A stretch of DNA of 64,000 nucleotides from Brevibacterium sp. 'Marine' (GCF_012844365.1 NZ_CP051626.1:1612001-1676000); one strand, 5' to 3'. Positions 1 to 8,957 are shown, numbered from the stretch's first letter. A program made the numbers and translations. Notes: a model not told the origin generated them from the sequence alone.

Positions 1-302
1 CCGAGACACCGATCGAAGTGGGCGCGAACTTCGACGAGGTCAAGGACGTCTCCTGGGCAGGATCGACGAATCTCGTGGCTCTGGCCGCAGAGGAGGGAGA
101 TGCTGCGCAGCCGTTCCGCATCGGAGTCACCGGGCCTGCAGAACAGCTCGGCGAGGTGTCCGGCGGAAGCCGTATCGCCGGCGGAGCGGACGGACGCTCG
201 ATCCTCGTCACCGGTTCCGACGGTGCGCTGTACAGCTACAACTCGAACGCGTGGCAGAAGCTCGTCGACGTCACCGCCAAGGATCCCTCGTACCCCGGCT
301 GA
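1..302 (+). CDS. lpqB: LpqB C-terminal end (partial)
   Basis: Only about the last 99 codons are present; the reading frame is open from base 3 to the TGA at 300-302. The residues form beta-propeller-like repeats (for example GVTGPAEQLGEV and GSDGALYSYNSNAWQKL), as in the C-terminal propeller of the actinobacterial lipoprotein LpqB. LpqB is the accessory lipoprotein of the MtrAB two-component system. Because the lipobox and GerMN domain lie outside the window, the call rests mainly on context: in many actinobacteria mtrA-mtrB-lpqB is followed by a ComF-type gene, hpf and secA, which is exactly the order here. A different propeller protein cannot be excluded from this fragment. Confidence 0.75.
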   Translation, partial: ETPIEVGANFDEVKDVSWAGSTNLVALAAEEGDAAQPFRIGVTGPAEQLGEVSGGSRIAGGADGRSILVTGSDGALYSYNSNAWQKLVDVTAKDPSYPG

Positions 303-387
303 CCCGAGGGGCAGTGCGGTGGTGGAGGTGGCACGGAGGGCAGCAGGCAGCCGCCATGTGGGGCCGGGTATGGAGTAGATTGCTCCC

Positions 388-1110
388 ATGGGGCTGCTCG
401 GGGAGGTCGGCGAACTGCTCCTGCCTCGCCGGTGCGCCGGATGCGGGCGGGAGAACGTCTCGCTGTGCACCCGCTGCCTGCAGCTGCTCGGTGGGATCCC
501 ACGGGCGATGGAACCGCGCTACGGCACGATCCCGATCGTCGGGGTCTGCGAATACAACTCGCAGATCTCGAAGATGGTCGTCGGGTACAAGGACGAGGGA
601 CGTCGGGACATCCTCGATCCCTTGGCCCTGGCATTGACTCGGTCGATTGTCGCTGCCCTCGATCTCATCGGCTATGCGGGTGGTGCGATCCGACTCTTCC
701 CGGCACCGAGTTCGGATCGGGCCAGACGTCGTCGGGGCGGATCGCATACCGCGGCTCTGGCGAATCGGGCCAAGGAACTGTCACCGGAGCTGCCTCTGGA
801 AGTCCACGACGTGCTCGCGGCGAAGCGTTCGCGCGACCAGGTCGGACTCGGGGCGATCGAACGGGCTCGGAATGCGGAGCGGACGCAGTATCTCGACCGC
901 AGGAGACTCGCCGAGCTCTCGGAGACACGTTGCGTATCGGGTGCCGGATCCGCGTCTGCGGATCTGCTCATCGATGACTTCTCCACCACCGGCGCAACCT
1001 TGGCAGAAAGCGCACGTCTGCTAGCATCGGTGCAGATCAGACCCGCTGCAGGAGCTGTTCTCGGTCTCGGTCGCGGGGGCACTCGATTTGTCTCTCCCTT
1101 TACTGTATAA
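388..1110 (+). CDS. ComF family phosphoribosyltransferase-like protein
   Basis: A 240-residue protein with two CxxC pairs near the N-terminus (C16/C19 and C27/C30), which look like the zinc ribbon of ComF proteins. The PRPP-loop signature LLIDDFSTTGATL lies at about residues 193-205. ComF proteins help take up or process single-stranded DNA in competent bacteria, but in most actinobacteria the role is unknown. The gene lies 86 bases after lpqB and 67 bases before hpf, the usual actinobacterial order. No strong ribosome-binding site precedes the ATG. The sequence supports the family; function beyond that is not shown. Confidence 0.9.
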   Translation: MGLLGEVGELLLPRRCAGCGRENVSLCTRCLQLLGGIPRAMEPRYGTIPIVGVCEYNSQISKMVVGYKDEGRRDILDPLALALTRSIVAALDLIGYAGGAIRLFPAPSSDRARRRRGGSHTAALANRAKELSPELPLEVHDVLAAKRSRDQVGLGAIERARNAERTQYLDRRRLAELSETRCVSGAGSASADLLIDDFSTTGATLAESARLLASVQIRPAAGAVLGLGRGGTRFVSPFTV

Positions 1111-1176
1111 CGGTGTTTACCCATCCAAGGGCATGGGATCGGATGAATCCGACGAGCGAGTCGCTAAGGACACATC

Positions 1177-1839
1177 ATGGACATTGTTGTCAACGGCCGT
1201 CAACTGACCATCTCCGACAGCTTTCGAGCCCACATCGAGGACAAGATCGCCAAGGTCGAACAGCTTGCCCCTCGCGCTCAGCGTGTCGAAGTGCATGTCA
1301 CTCACGAAAAGAACTCCCGCCAGCCCGAGACGAGCGAGCGGGTCGAACTCACGGTTGTGGCGAAGGGACCGGCAATTCGGGCAGAGGCCATGGCAAGCGA
1401 CAAATATGCGGCACTCGATCTGGCATGGGCGAAGCTCGTCGAACGTCTGCGGCGAGCGAGGGACCGGCACAAGGTGCCGCGGTCGGGTCATCACCGTAAG
1501 GAATCGACTGCCGAGGTGCTGGCGAAGATGCCGGTGGCCGAGCCGATGATTCCCGATGCGGACGCCGATGAGGCCAAGCGTGATGAGGACCGCGGCGTCG
1601 ATCAGACGAACGGCCGTATCAAGGCCGAAGGCGATTCGCCGGTCGTGCTGCGTGAGAAGTCCTTCACCGCCTCACCGATCGGCATCGAGGAGGCTCTGAA
1701 CCGGATGGAGCTCGTCGGACACGACTTCTATCTGTTCATCGACGAGGAGTCGAGCAAACCCTCCGTCGTCTACCGCCGCAAGGGCTGGAGCTACGGAGTC
1801 ATCGCCCTCGACCACGAACTCGAAGAAGCCATCGACTGA
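1177..1839 (+). CDS. hpf: Ribosome hibernation promoting factor, long form
   Basis: A 220-residue protein. The N-terminal 100 or so residues (starting MDIVVNGRQLTISDSF) match the S30AE/YfiA ribosome-binding domain. A charged linker follows at about residues 105-155. The C-terminal segment, about 160-215 (with ALNRMELVGHDFYLF and YRRKGWSYGVIAL), matches the dimerisation domain of long HPF. Long HPF pairs idle 70S ribosomes into 100S particles in stationary phase or stress. The start is supported by AGGACAC upstream of ATG 1177. The gene ends directly at a 72-base perfect palindrome. Confidence 0.95.
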   Translation: MDIVVNGRQLTISDSFRAHIEDKIAKVEQLAPRAQRVEVHVTHEKNSRQPETSERVELTVVAKGPAIRAEAMASDKYAALDLAWAKLVERLRRARDRHKVPRSGHHRKESTAEVLAKMPVAEPMIPDADADEAKRDEDRGVDQTNGRIKAEGDSPVVLREKSFTASPIGIEEALNRMELVGHDFYLFIDEESSKPSVVYRRKGWSYGVIALDHELEEAID

Positions 1840-1911
1840 CCCAATTACTACCTGACGGCGGCCCAGCAACCTCGCGCGAGGTTGCTGGGCCGCCGTCAGG
1901 TAGTAATTGGG
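1840..1911. terminator. 72-base perfect palindrome after hpf
   Basis: Bases 1840-1875 are the exact reverse complement of 1876-1911, giving a 36-base-pair stem with no spacer and its centre between 1875 and 1876. The outer third is AT-rich (CCCAATTACTA) and the inner part GC-rich (CAGCAACCTCGCG). It starts right after the hpf stop and ends 15 bases before the next start codon. It probably ends hpf transcription, but 36 perfect pairs is far more than an intrinsic terminator needs, and there is no U-tract. A dispersed palindromic repeat is an alternative. Confidence 0.7.
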
Positions 1912-1914
1912 GTA

Positions 1915-1927
1915 TAGCGTGGGGGTA
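1915..1927 (+). promoter_or_regulatory. -10-like box for a leaderless YcaQ-like mRNA
   Basis: TAGCGT at 1915-1920 resembles the actinobacterial TANNNT -10 box and lies six bases before ATG 1927. Transcription would therefore begin at or beside the start codon, giving a leaderless message. No Shine-Dalgarno sequence is visible. The -35 region would fall inside the right arm of the palindrome at 1840-1911. Confidence 0.45.
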
Positions 1928-3168
1928 TGCAGAGGATGACACGGGCCGCGGCCCGCAGGACGGCGATCGCGGCGACAGGACTGGACCGGCCGCGACCGGC
2001 CAAGGTCACCGCCCGACACCTCAAGAATGTCTTCGCCACCATGGGGCTGACTCAGATCGACTCCGTCGCCCGAGTCGTCCGATCCCACTATCTGCCGTAC
2101 TACTCCCGCCTGGGTCCCTACCCGCGGGAGACCCTGGACCGGCTCTTCTACACTTCGCCGCGCATGGGCGTCGAGTACTGGGCCCATGCCGCGGCCTTCG
2201 TGCCCCCGCAGACGTGGAAGCATTTCGCCCGCGCGCACAGCGAATGGTGGCGCAACGACTTCGGACAGCGCCACCCGGAGACCGGCGAAGAATTCCGGAA
2301 CCTCCAAGTCGGCGTCCTCACCGCCCTGTCCGCCCGGCCGATGACGGCCCGGGAAGTCGCCGAGGTGGTCGACCATGATCTGCCGGAGATCCACCGCGGC
2401 CATTGGGGTTGGAATCCCAGCCAGGTGAAAGTCGCCCTCGAAGCGCTGTTCGCCGGAGGCATCATCAGCGCCGCCGGACGCAATGACCACTTCGAACGCA
2501 TCTATGCCCTGGCCCGCGACGTCTCTCCCGAGCTGCCGCAGCTGCCTCTGACCTATGGGCCCCCGGATGAACCTTCGCTGGGACTGGACCCGAATGCGCA
2601 GCTTCCACGCGGAATCTCCGGGGCAGAGAACAATGTCGTCGAACTCACCCGCATCGCGGCACGTGCTCTGGGGATCTCCCGCCCCGAGGACATCGCCGAC
2701 TACTTTCGGCAGCGGCGCGCACCGACCGACGCCGCCATCAGTGAGCTCATCGACTCAGGTGAGCTGCGCGAAGTCGACGTCGAAGGCGTCCCGGCCCTGA
2801 AATGGCACGAGGCTCGGACCCCGCGCACCGTGAACGCCCGCGCCCTGCTGGCACCGTTCGACCCCTTGGTCTTCTACCGGCCGCGCATCGAATGGCTCTT
2901 CGACTTCCACTACCGCATCGAGATCTACACACCAGCGGCCAAACGGGTCCACGGCTACTACGTCACTCCGTTCCTCCTCGGCGATCGGCTCGTCGGGCGA
3001 GTCGACCTGCACCGGGATGGCGCCGCGGGAATACTGCGTGCTCACCAGGTGACATGGGAGCCGGGGGAGGAGCACACCGCGGAGCTCGCTGACGAGCTCA
3101 CGACGATGGCCACATGGCTGGGCCTGACCGCCGTGGACCTCGAAGGTACTCACCTGCCATTAAGCTAG
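1927..3168 (+). CDS. YcaQ-like winged-helix protein (HTH_42 family)
   Basis: A 413-residue protein of the winged-helix family that includes Escherichia coli YcaQ (AlkX) and Streptomyces AlkZ, DNA glycosylases that unhook interstrand crosslinks. The N-terminal region has GLTQIDSVARV, in which Q43-I44-D45 fits the QxD catalytic motif of the YcaQ branch rather than the QxQ of AlkZ. The next conserved block is RSHYLPYYSRLGPY. The C-terminal half has WHEARTPRTVNARALLAPFDPL and a long beta-rich region. It has its own promoter immediately after the hpf palindrome and secA follows 54 bases later. Glycosylase activity is inferred from the family and motif. Confidence 0.8.
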   Translation: MQRMTRAAARRTAIAATGLDRPRPAKVTARHLKNVFATMGLTQIDSVARVVRSHYLPYYSRLGPYPRETLDRLFYTSPRMGVEYWAHAAAFVPPQTWKHFARAHSEWWRNDFGQRHPETGEEFRNLQVGVLTALSARPMTAREVAEVVDHDLPEIHRGHWGWNPSQVKVALEALFAGGIISAAGRNDHFERIYALARDVSPELPQLPLTYGPPDEPSLGLDPNAQLPRGISGAENNVVELTRIAARALGISRPEDIADYFRQRRAPTDAAISELIDSGELREVDVEGVPALKWHEARTPRTVNARALLAPFDPLVFYRPRIEWLFDFHYRIEIYTPAAKRVHGYYVTPFLLGDRLVGRVDLHRDGAAGILRAHQVTWEPGEEHTAELADELTTMATWLGLTAVDLEGTHLPLS

Positions 3169-3222
3169 GGGCTATACAGTCGTTCGAGTCGTTGTCCGGC
3201 AGACATGCCGATTAGGAGAAAA

Positions 3223-5913
3223 GTGGCTAATTTCCTCGAGAAGCTTCTGCGCACAGGTGAAGGCAGAACTCTGAAGAAGCTCCGCCGATACACGGATGCC
3301 ATCAACCAGCTGTCTGATGAGTTCAGCGAGATGACCGACACCGAACTGCGTGAGGAAACCGGCCGGTTCAAGGAACGCTACAAGGACGGCGAGAGCCTCG
3401 ACTCTCTGCTGCCCGAAGCATTCGCCACCGTGCGCGAAGCCTCGGGCCGGACCTTGGGCATGCGACACTTCGACGTTCAGCTCATGGGCGGCGCCGCCCT
3501 GCACCTGGGCAACATCGCCGAGATGAAGACCGGTGAGGGCAAGACCCTCGTCGCTACGGCCCCGGCCTACCTCAACGCACTCACCGGCGATCCGGTCCAC
3601 ATCATCACGGTCAACGACTATCTGGCCACCTACCAGTCCGAGCTGATGGGACGCGTGTTCCGCTTCCTCGGCATGGAGACCGGCTGCATCCAGGCGAACA
3701 TGCCGTCGGATCTGCGCCGCAAACAGTACGCCGCGGACATCACATACGGCACGAACAACGAATTCGGCTTCGACTACCTGCGCGACAATATGGCGTGGTC
3801 GGCCGGAGAACTGGTCCAGCGCGGACATGCCTTCGCCATCGTCGATGAGGTCGATTCGATCCTCATCGACGAGGCCCGAACCCCGCTCATCATCTCCGGT
3901 CCCGCCGAAGGCGATGCGAACCGCTGGTACGGCGAATTCGCCAAGGTCGTCAAGCGCCTGAAGACCGACCGCGACTACGAAGTCGATGAGAAGAAGCGCA
4001 CCGTCGGCGTCCTCGAACCCGGTATCGAACGTGTCGAGGACTATCTGGGCATCGGGAACCTCTACGACGCGGAGAACACCCCGCTCATCAGCTTCCTCAA
4101 CAACTCCATCCGTGCCAAGGAGCTGTTCAAGAAGGACAAGGACTATGTCGTCCTCGACGGCGAAGTCCTCATCGTCGACGAACACACCGGTCGTGTGCTC
4201 AAGGGCCGCCGCTACAACGAGGGCCTGCACCAGGCCATCGAGGCGAAGGAGGGAGTGAAGGTCCAGGCCGAGAACCAGACCTTGGCCACGATCACCCTGC
4301 AGAACTTCTTCCGTCTCTACGAGAAGCTCTCCGGAATGACCGGTACGGCCGAGACCGAGGCCGCGGAATTCATGTCCACCTACAAGCTCGGCGTCGTCCC
4401 GATCCCGACGAACAAACCGATGCAGCGCGTCGACCAGTCCGACTTCGTCTACAAGAACGAGGTCGCGAAGTTCGCCGCCGTCGTCGACGACATCGTCGAA
4501 CGCCACGAGACCGGTCAGCCCGTCCTCGTCGGCACGACGAGCGTCGAGAAGAGCGAATACCTGTCGAAGCATCTGGCCAAACGCGGCGTCAAGCATGAGG
4601 TCCTCAACGCGAAGAACCACGCCCGTGAGGCCTCGATCGTGGCGATGGCCGGACGCAAGAGCGCGGTCACGGTGGCCACGAACATGGCCGGCCGCGGCAC
4701 CGACATCATGCTCGGCGGAAACGCCGAGTTCCTCGCGGTTGCAGAGATGGAACGCCGCGGTCTGGACCCGGCCGAGAACGAGGAGCAGTACGAGTCCGAA
4801 TGGCCGGAGGTGCTCAAGGCCGCCGAGGACAAGGTGAAGGAAGAGGCCGAAGAGGTCGTCGAACTCGGCGGACTCTACGTGCTCGGCACCGAACGCCACG
4901 AGTCCCGTCGCATCGACAACCAGCTGCGCGGACGTTCCGGCCGTCAGGGAGACCCCGGTGAATCCCGGTTCTACCTGTCGCTGACCGATGATCTCATGCG
5001 CCTGTTCGGTTCGGGAGCCGCAGAACGGATCATGGCGACGGCGAACGTGCCCGACGATGTGCCGCTGGAATCGAAGATGGTCTCGCGTGCCATCCTCTCG
5101 GCTCAGTCGCAGATCGAGCAGCGCAACGCCGAACAGCGCAAGAACGTGCTCAAATACGACGATGTGCTCAACCGTCAGCGCACCGTGATCTACGACGAGC
5201 GCCGCCGGGTCCTCGATGGGGCCGACCTCGAGGAGCAGGTCGCGAACTTCCGCGAAGAGGTCATCGACGCCTACGTCGCCCAGGCGACGACGGGACCGGT
5301 CGAAGACTGGCAGATCGACGAGCTCTTCGACGCCCTCGGAAAGATCTACTCACCGTCGATCTCATCCGATGACCTCGCCGAGGAACTCGGCGGACTCGGC
5401 AACCTCACGAAGAACCGTCTCAACCAGGAGATCCAGTCCGACATCGCCCTGTTCTATTCGCAGCGCGAAGAGGAACTCGGCGAGGATGCCACCCGCGAAC
5501 TCGAACGCCGCGTGGTGCTCTCTGTCATCGACAAGCGGTGGCGGGAGCACCTCTACGAGATGGACTACCTCAAGAACGGCATCGGACTGCGGGCGATGGC
5601 ACAGCGCGACCCCCTGGTGGAATACCAGCGCGAGGGCTTCGAGATGTTCACCACCATGCAGGACGGGATCAAGGAGGACGTCGTTCGCCTCACCAACACG
5701 CTGCAGGTTCAGGTGACGTCATCGGCCGGTTCCGACGATGCCGAAGCCGAGGTCGAGGTCGACGCCGAGGAGCTGCGTCACACGACTCCGAAGATGCAGC
5801 TGTCGGCCCCGTCCGAGACCGGTTCGGCCGCGATCTCCGAAACCGAGGACGACGACGAACCGGCTCCGGCGAACCGCGCCGAACGCCGCGCGAAGAAGAA
5901 GGCCAAGAGCTGA
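3223..5913 (+). CDS. secA: Preprotein translocase ATPase SecA
   Basis: About 896 residues, the usual size of the housekeeping actinobacterial SecA1. It drives unfolded preproteins through SecYEG with ATP at the inner face of the membrane. Walker A is MKTGEGKT (residues 101-108); the DEAD-like block [13 protein letters not shown] lies near residue 208; NMAGRGTDI and [14 protein letters not shown] belong to the second nucleotide-binding half. The protein ends in the basic tail [13 protein letters not shown] and lacks the cysteine-rich zinc-binding C-terminus of E. coli SecA. I chose GTG 3223 because AGGAG stands at 3214-3218 and the product then starts [10 protein letters not shown] as in relatives. 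An upstream ATG at 3205 is possible but has no such site. Confidence 0.97.
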   Translation: MANFLEKLLRTGEGRTLKKLRRYTDAINQLSDEFSEMTDTELREETGRFKERYKDGESLDSLLPEAFATVREASGRTLGMRHFDVQLMGGAALHLGNIAEMKTGEGKTLVATAPAYLNALTGDPVHIITVNDYLATYQSELMGRVFRFLGMETGCIQANMPSDLRRKQYAADITYGTNNEFGFDYLRDNMAWSAGELVQRGHAFAIVDEVDSILIDEARTPLIISGPAEGDANRWYGEFAKVVKRLKTDRDYEVDEKKRTVGVLEPGIERVEDYLGIGNLYDAENTPLISFLNNSIRAKELFKKDKDYVVLDGEVLIVDEHTGRVLKGRRYNEGLHQAIEAKEGVKVQAENQTLATITLQNFFRLYEKLSGMTGTAETEAAEFMSTYKLGVVPIPTNKPMQRVDQSDFVYKNEVAKFAAVVDDIVERHETGQPVLVGTTSVEKSEYLSKHLAKRGVKHEVLNAKNHAREASIVAMAGRKSAVTVATNMAGRGTDIMLGGNAEFLAVAEMERRGLDPAENEEQYESEWPEVLKAAEDKVKEEAEEVVELGGLYVLGTERHESRRIDNQLRGRSGRQGDPGESRFYLSLTDDLMRLFGSGAAERIMATANVPDDVPLESKMVSRAILSAQSQIEQRNAEQRKNVLKYDDVLNRQRTVIYDERRRVLDGADLEEQVANFREEVIDAYVAQATTGPVEDWQIDELFDALGKIYSPSISSDDLAEELGGLGNLTKNRLNQEIQSDIALFYSQREEELGEDATRELERRVVLSVIDKRWREHLYEMDYLKNGIGLRAMAQRDPLVEYQREGFEMFTTMQDGIKEDVVRLTNTLQVQVTSSAGSDDAEAEVEVDAEELRHTTPKMQLSAPSETGSAAISETEDDDEPAPANRAERRAKKKAKS

Positions 5914-5931
5914 GACCGAGCCCTCAGCGGC

Positions 5932-6402
5932 TCACATCGTCTCCAGGGCAGTCAGCGTCCACCGGGTGGTGAGCAGTTCCAAGCGGACTGCCACCGCCCG
6001 GACGCGATTTGCGGCGGCGACGATGACCGTGACCTCGGCAATCTCGGGGCTGACCTGGCAGACGTGCGCTGTCCCCGGCCTCACCGTACGAGCGCCGGGC
6101 GCGGTCGCCCGGTGCGGCGCCACCTCGGCGCGCAGCTGACAACGGTGATCGATCTTCGCCAGCAGCTCCGGTTCGACCCAGCGGGCGATCGTCTCGCTGC
6201 GTCTGACCCCGGAGAGGACCTCGAGGCAGGCAACCGCCAACGAGGTGGCCGTGGCCGCGATCCTCGCCCGGTCGTCTGCATCGTCCGGCCCTCGGGACTG
6301 CCGGCTGACCCGGCGAGGCGGCTGCGCCGTGGAGCGCGGTGAGACCTGTCGCCGAGGCGGTGCCGAAGCCTGAGGTCGGGTGAGGGTGAGCGGGGCGGTC
6401 AT
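5932..6402 (-). CDS. Rv3235-like conserved actinobacterial protein
   Basis: A 156-residue protein. The first 45 residues are rich in proline, arginine and serine and look disordered. The rest (ARIAATATSLAVACLEVLSGVR, then HRCQLRAEVAP and a VTVIVAAANRVRAVAVRLE strand) fits the small Rv3235 family found beside secA in actinobacteria. The function is unknown. Its ATG overlaps the stop of the LysM gene by four bases, so the two are probably translated together. It converges on secA with only 18 bases between stop codons. Confidence 0.75.
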   Translation of the reverse strand: MTAPLTLTRPQASAPPRRQVSPRSTAQPPRRVSRQSRGPDDADDRARIAATATSLAVACLEVLSGVRRSETIARWVEPELLAKIDHRCQLRAEVAPHRATAPGARTVRPGTAHVCQVSPEIAEVTVIVAAANRVRAVAVRLELLTTRWTLTALETM

Positions 6403-7226
6403 GTCCGGATCTCCAATCTCTGACCTGCAATGATGAGGCTCGGATCGGGTCCGATGGTGTCCTCGTTGGCGGTATAGATGTCAGCGACGAGTTGGGGGAC
6501 CTCTGCCGGCGTGTCGGTCAGTTCCGCAGCGATCGACCACAGGCTCTCGCCTCGGGTCACAGTATGTGCGGCGGCTGCCGAATCCGCAGGAACAGGGGAA
6601 TCGTCGTTCTCACCCGGTTCGCTGGGATTCCCGCTGTGGTCGGGTGCGTCTGCCTGATGTGATTCATCGTCGGCTTCGTCGGACGTATCCGATGCTCGCT
6701 CGTCCGGCGGCTCGGCGGGCCAGCCGGGGTCGGGTGGAAGTAGGCGATCGGCTGCCTCGGATTCCTCTGGCGGCTCCTCGACGTCGGACCCCTCCACATT
6801 GTCGGCGGGGGTCGGCGACCGTGCATCATCGCCGACCGTCGGCCATCCGGGATCGGCCGGAGCGGAGGCCGCGTCCGGCGACGATGTGGGTCCGGGCGCG
6901 GAGTCTCCGACCGGTGCCGCGTGAACCGAGTGGACGGCCAAACCGGCGGAGACGACGGCAAGGACACTCGAGGCGAGTATCCGGGGCATCGCCGTGACGA
7001 CCGCTCCTGCCAGTGCGGCCCGGATGCGGCCCGATGGGAGAACCCGCAGCAGCAGTGCCAGCAGCGAGACGATGCCGATCCGCGAGAACAGGAGCACTCC
7101 AGAACCGATGATGACGATGACGATGATGTCGCCGGTCGTGCGCGGCGGTGGCAATTGTGTCCACGCGGTGAAGAAGGAACCGAGCAGAATCAGCCATGAA
7201 CCCGCACATGCAATCAAGAGATACAT
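6399..7226 (-). CDS. Membrane protein with C-terminal LysM domain
   Basis: A 275-residue protein with hydrophobic segments at about residues 3-22, 34-60 and 84-104, a long acidic, proline-rich and probably disordered stretch (about 105-215), and a C-terminal LysM domain (HTVTRGESLWSIAAELT to GPDPSLIIAGQRLEI). LysM binds N-acetylglucosamine-containing glycans, so the tail should reach into the peptidoglycan layer. It is the first gene of a two-gene unit with the Rv3235-like protein and divides from the gene at 7376 across an AT-rich promoter region. Confidence 0.8.
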   Translation of the reverse strand: MYLLIACAGSWLILLGSFFTAWTQLPPPRTTGDIIVIVIIGSGVLLFSRIGIVSLLALLLRVLPSGRIRAALAGAVVTAMPRILASSVLAVVSAGLAVHSVHAAPVGDSAPGPTSSPDAASAPADPGWPTVGDDARSPTPADNVEGSDVEEPPEESEAADRLLPPDPGWPAEPPDERASDTSDEADDESHQADAPDHSGNPSEPGENDDSPVPADSAAAAHTVTRGESLWSIAAELTDTPAEVPQLVADIYTANEDTIGPDPSLIIAGQRLEIRT

Positions 7227-7375
7227 CTAGACATCCTCCATTGGATATTGAATCTAATGGTGCCGTTAGATGTAATTTGATGTCAATGGATCGTCTATAA
7301 CTACATGACTGTAGTTCGGTGTGTCGTCGAATCAAGTCTTGAAAGTGGACTACAGCTGGGGCAAGCTTGGCGACT
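7227..7375. promoter_or_regulatory. Divergent promoter region, AT-rich
   Basis: This 149-base gap separates the LysM gene (minus) from the next gene (plus). It is visibly richer in A and T than its surroundings and contains a short inverted repeat, ATCTAA at 7252-7257 with TTAGAT at 7266-7271. Promoters for both genes should lie here; I cannot fix their exact boxes. Confidence 0.4.
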
Positions 7376-7891
7376 ATGGACGATCGCATCGATGCACTCC
7401 TGGCGGATATCGAAGCCGCCGACTCGGCGGCGCAGGCGCATGCCAGAAGGGGCGAATTCGGTGATGAGGTCGCCGGGCAGGCTGCCGAGAGGACTCTGCT
7501 CGAGCGGCTGCGCGGATCATTGGGATCGACGGTGCAGGTGACGATGTCCGATCGTGACATCACCGGGACAGTGTGCTTCCTCGGCCGGGACATCGTCGTC
7601 CTCGCCGGGGTCGAGGTCTCCGCGATTGCGCTCAGGGCTGTTCGCGGACTCAGGCTGCCCACGAAAGTGCATCGGTTCGAAGTCGGTGGGTTGGAGCGAT
7701 TGGGGATGGGATCGGCGCTGCGGCGCTGGTCAGCGGCCCATGAAGAGGTATCGATCGACGTCGCCGACCGCTCGGGCGCGATTCGCGGACGATGCGCCCT
7801 CGTTGCCGCGGACTATGTCGAAATCGCCGGCCGGATCATTCCCTTTGCGGCGATCAGCGCCATCCACGCCCGGACGAACCCTTTCGGATGA
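7376..7891 (+). CDS. Conserved hypothetical protein beside LysM gene
   Basis: About 171 residues, without transmembrane or signal segments. The first 45 residues look helical and acidic (MDDRIDALLADIEAADSAAQ). The middle (LRGSLGSTVQVTMSDRDITGTVCFLGRDIVVLAG) suggests a small beta-barrel, possibly Sm-like, repeated weakly at the end (VADRSGAIRGRCALVAADYVEIAGRIIPFAAISAIH). I recognise no family. The ATG at 7376 is used; an in-frame TTG at 7367 sits at a better distance from a GGGG run at 7358-7361 and could be the true start. Confidence 0.65.
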   Translation: MDDRIDALLADIEAADSAAQAHARRGEFGDEVAGQAAERTLLERLRGSLGSTVQVTMSDRDITGTVCFLGRDIVVLAGVEVSAIALRAVRGLRLPTKVHRFEVGGLERLGMGSALRRWSAAHEEVSIDVADRSGAIRGRCALVAADYVEIAGRIIPFAAISAIHARTNPFG

Positions 7892-7928
7892 TTCGGGCGC
7901 AATGAAGAGCAGAGTCGAAGCGCGAAGG

Positions 7929-8150
7929 TCAGTCGTCGATGGATCCGGTCTTGATCTGGTACTCGGTGCGTTCGTACATGCGCTGGATATAGGCTTCGAT
8001 CTCGGACTTCTCGACCCGCCACTGCCCGCGCCCGCCGACCTTAATGGCGCGGAGATCGCCGGAGCGGACCAGGGCCCGAGCCTGAGCGATCGAGACATTG
8101 AGCAGCTCGGCGACATCGGTCAGCGGCAGGAAGCGACTTTCGACGGCCAT
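7929..8150 (-). CDS. bldC: BldC-like MerR/excisionase-type regulator
   Basis: A 73-residue protein from ATG 8150 that is almost wholly one winged helix-turn-helix: FLPLTDVAELLNVSIAQARALVRSGDLRAIKVGGRGQWRVEKSEIEAYIQRMYERTE. This matches BldC, the one-domain MerR-like developmental regulator of actinobacteria, in length and order. BldC binds DNA direct repeats as head-to-tail multimers. A GGGAG lies about 10 bases before the ATG. Two copies of an 11-base direct repeat lie upstream. The frame stays open further upstream, but the extension (MAKCTNKQMDIWW) covers those repeats and looks non-coding. Confidence 0.85.
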   Translation of the reverse strand: MAVESRFLPLTDVAELLNVSIAQARALVRSGDLRAIKVGGRGQWRVEKSEIEAYIQRMYERTEYQIKTGSIDD

Positions 8151-8172
8151 GAGGTGAATTCTCCCGTTCCAA

Positions 8173-8201
8173 ATGTCCATCTGCCACCAGATGTCCATCT
8201 G
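8173..8201 (-). promoter_or_regulatory. Direct repeats upstream of the bldC-like gene
   Basis: ATGTCCATCTG occurs at 8173-8183 and again at 8191-8201, an exact 11-base direct repeat with 18-base spacing, lying 23-51 bases before the bldC-like start codon. BldC-family proteins are known to bind direct repeats, so this may be an autoregulatory site. A separate inverted repeat, TGCCAAA and TTTGGCA, lies at about 8217-8238. Confidence 0.4.
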
Positions 8202-8309
8202 CTTGTTGGTGCATTTTGCCAAAAACCTTGCTTTGGCATCATTTGATGCTCAATATTATCACTGAGAAACAGTTTCTGTCAGTGAAACTTCTGCGAATCT
8301 GGAGATGCA

Positions 8310-8957
8310 ATGGAGCTCTCGAAACGAATCCGACGCCCCCGCTGGACCGATGCTCGGCTCTTGGTCGGAGCGATGCTCGTCGTCCTCGCGGTCGTCGGCA
8401 CCTATCTGCTCGTCACCTCGGCGAATTCGACCACGCGAGTCTGGGCGAGCGCACACGCACTCGTTCCCGGTGAGGTCCTGAGACCGGCCGACCTCACCGT
8501 CGCGGAGGTCAACCTCGCCGATCTCGGCAAGAAATACCTTGCCGCCGATGCCGAACTGCCGCCGAACACGAGCGTACGCAGCGTCGTCGCGGCAGGAGAG
8601 CTGCTGGCCGCCTCGGCGATAGCGCCTCTGTCCGAGCTCGACGGTCGAGTCGTGGCGATCGACATCGCCGGTTCCGTGCCGAGCGTCGTCGACTCGGGCA
8701 GCCTCGTCGACGTCTGGGCGCAGCCGGAGCAGAACGGGCTCGACGACGGCGGAACACCGCCGGAGCAGATCGTCGATTCCGCTCCGGTCGCTCATATCAG
8801 TCGAGACGTCGGCAGCTTCGGGGCCGGTGACGGCGCCCGTATCGAAGTGTTCGTCGGCTCGGTCGATCTGCCCGGCGTACTCGCCGCCCTCGACGGACGC
8901 AGCGTGCTCTCGGTCGTCGGTGCTCCGTCCGTTCCGGCAGACGACGGCGAGCAGTGA
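8310..8957 (+). CDS. SAF-domain membrane protein (CpaB/RcpC-like)
   Basis: A 215-residue protein. One transmembrane helix lies at about residues 16-36 (ARLLVGAMLVVLAVVGTYLL). The outer part begins with an SAF domain (VWASAHALVPGEVLRPADLTVAEVNLADLG, then AAGELLAASAI), the fold of CpaB/RcpC pilus proteins. In Tad/Flp systems CpaB helps assemble the secretin channel. Here the outer membrane is missing and no other tad genes are in view. The gene overlaps the following ATPase gene at TGATG, so the two are translationally coupled. Confidence 0.7.
   Translation: MELSKRIRRPRWTDARLLVGAMLVVLAVVGTYLLVTSANSTTRVWASAHALVPGEVLRPADLTVAEVNLADLGKKYLAADAELPPNTSVRSVVAAGELLAASAIAPLSELDGRVVAIDIAGSVPSVVDSGSLVDVWAQPEQNGLDDGGTPPEQIVDSAPVAHISRDVGSFGAGDGARIEVFVGSVDLPGVLAALDGRSVLSVVGAPSVPADDGEQ

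Noticed and set aside
3172-4899. A 575-codon open frame on the minus strand opposite secA
   Set aside because: It mirrors the codon pattern of secA (rich in V, L, D, G and H from the reverse of GAC/GAG/CTC codons), has no recognisable domain, and SecA is certain on the plus strand. The same reasoning removes long minus-strand frames opposite NAD-GDH, the ECF42 sigma factor, the AI-2E gene and ychF.
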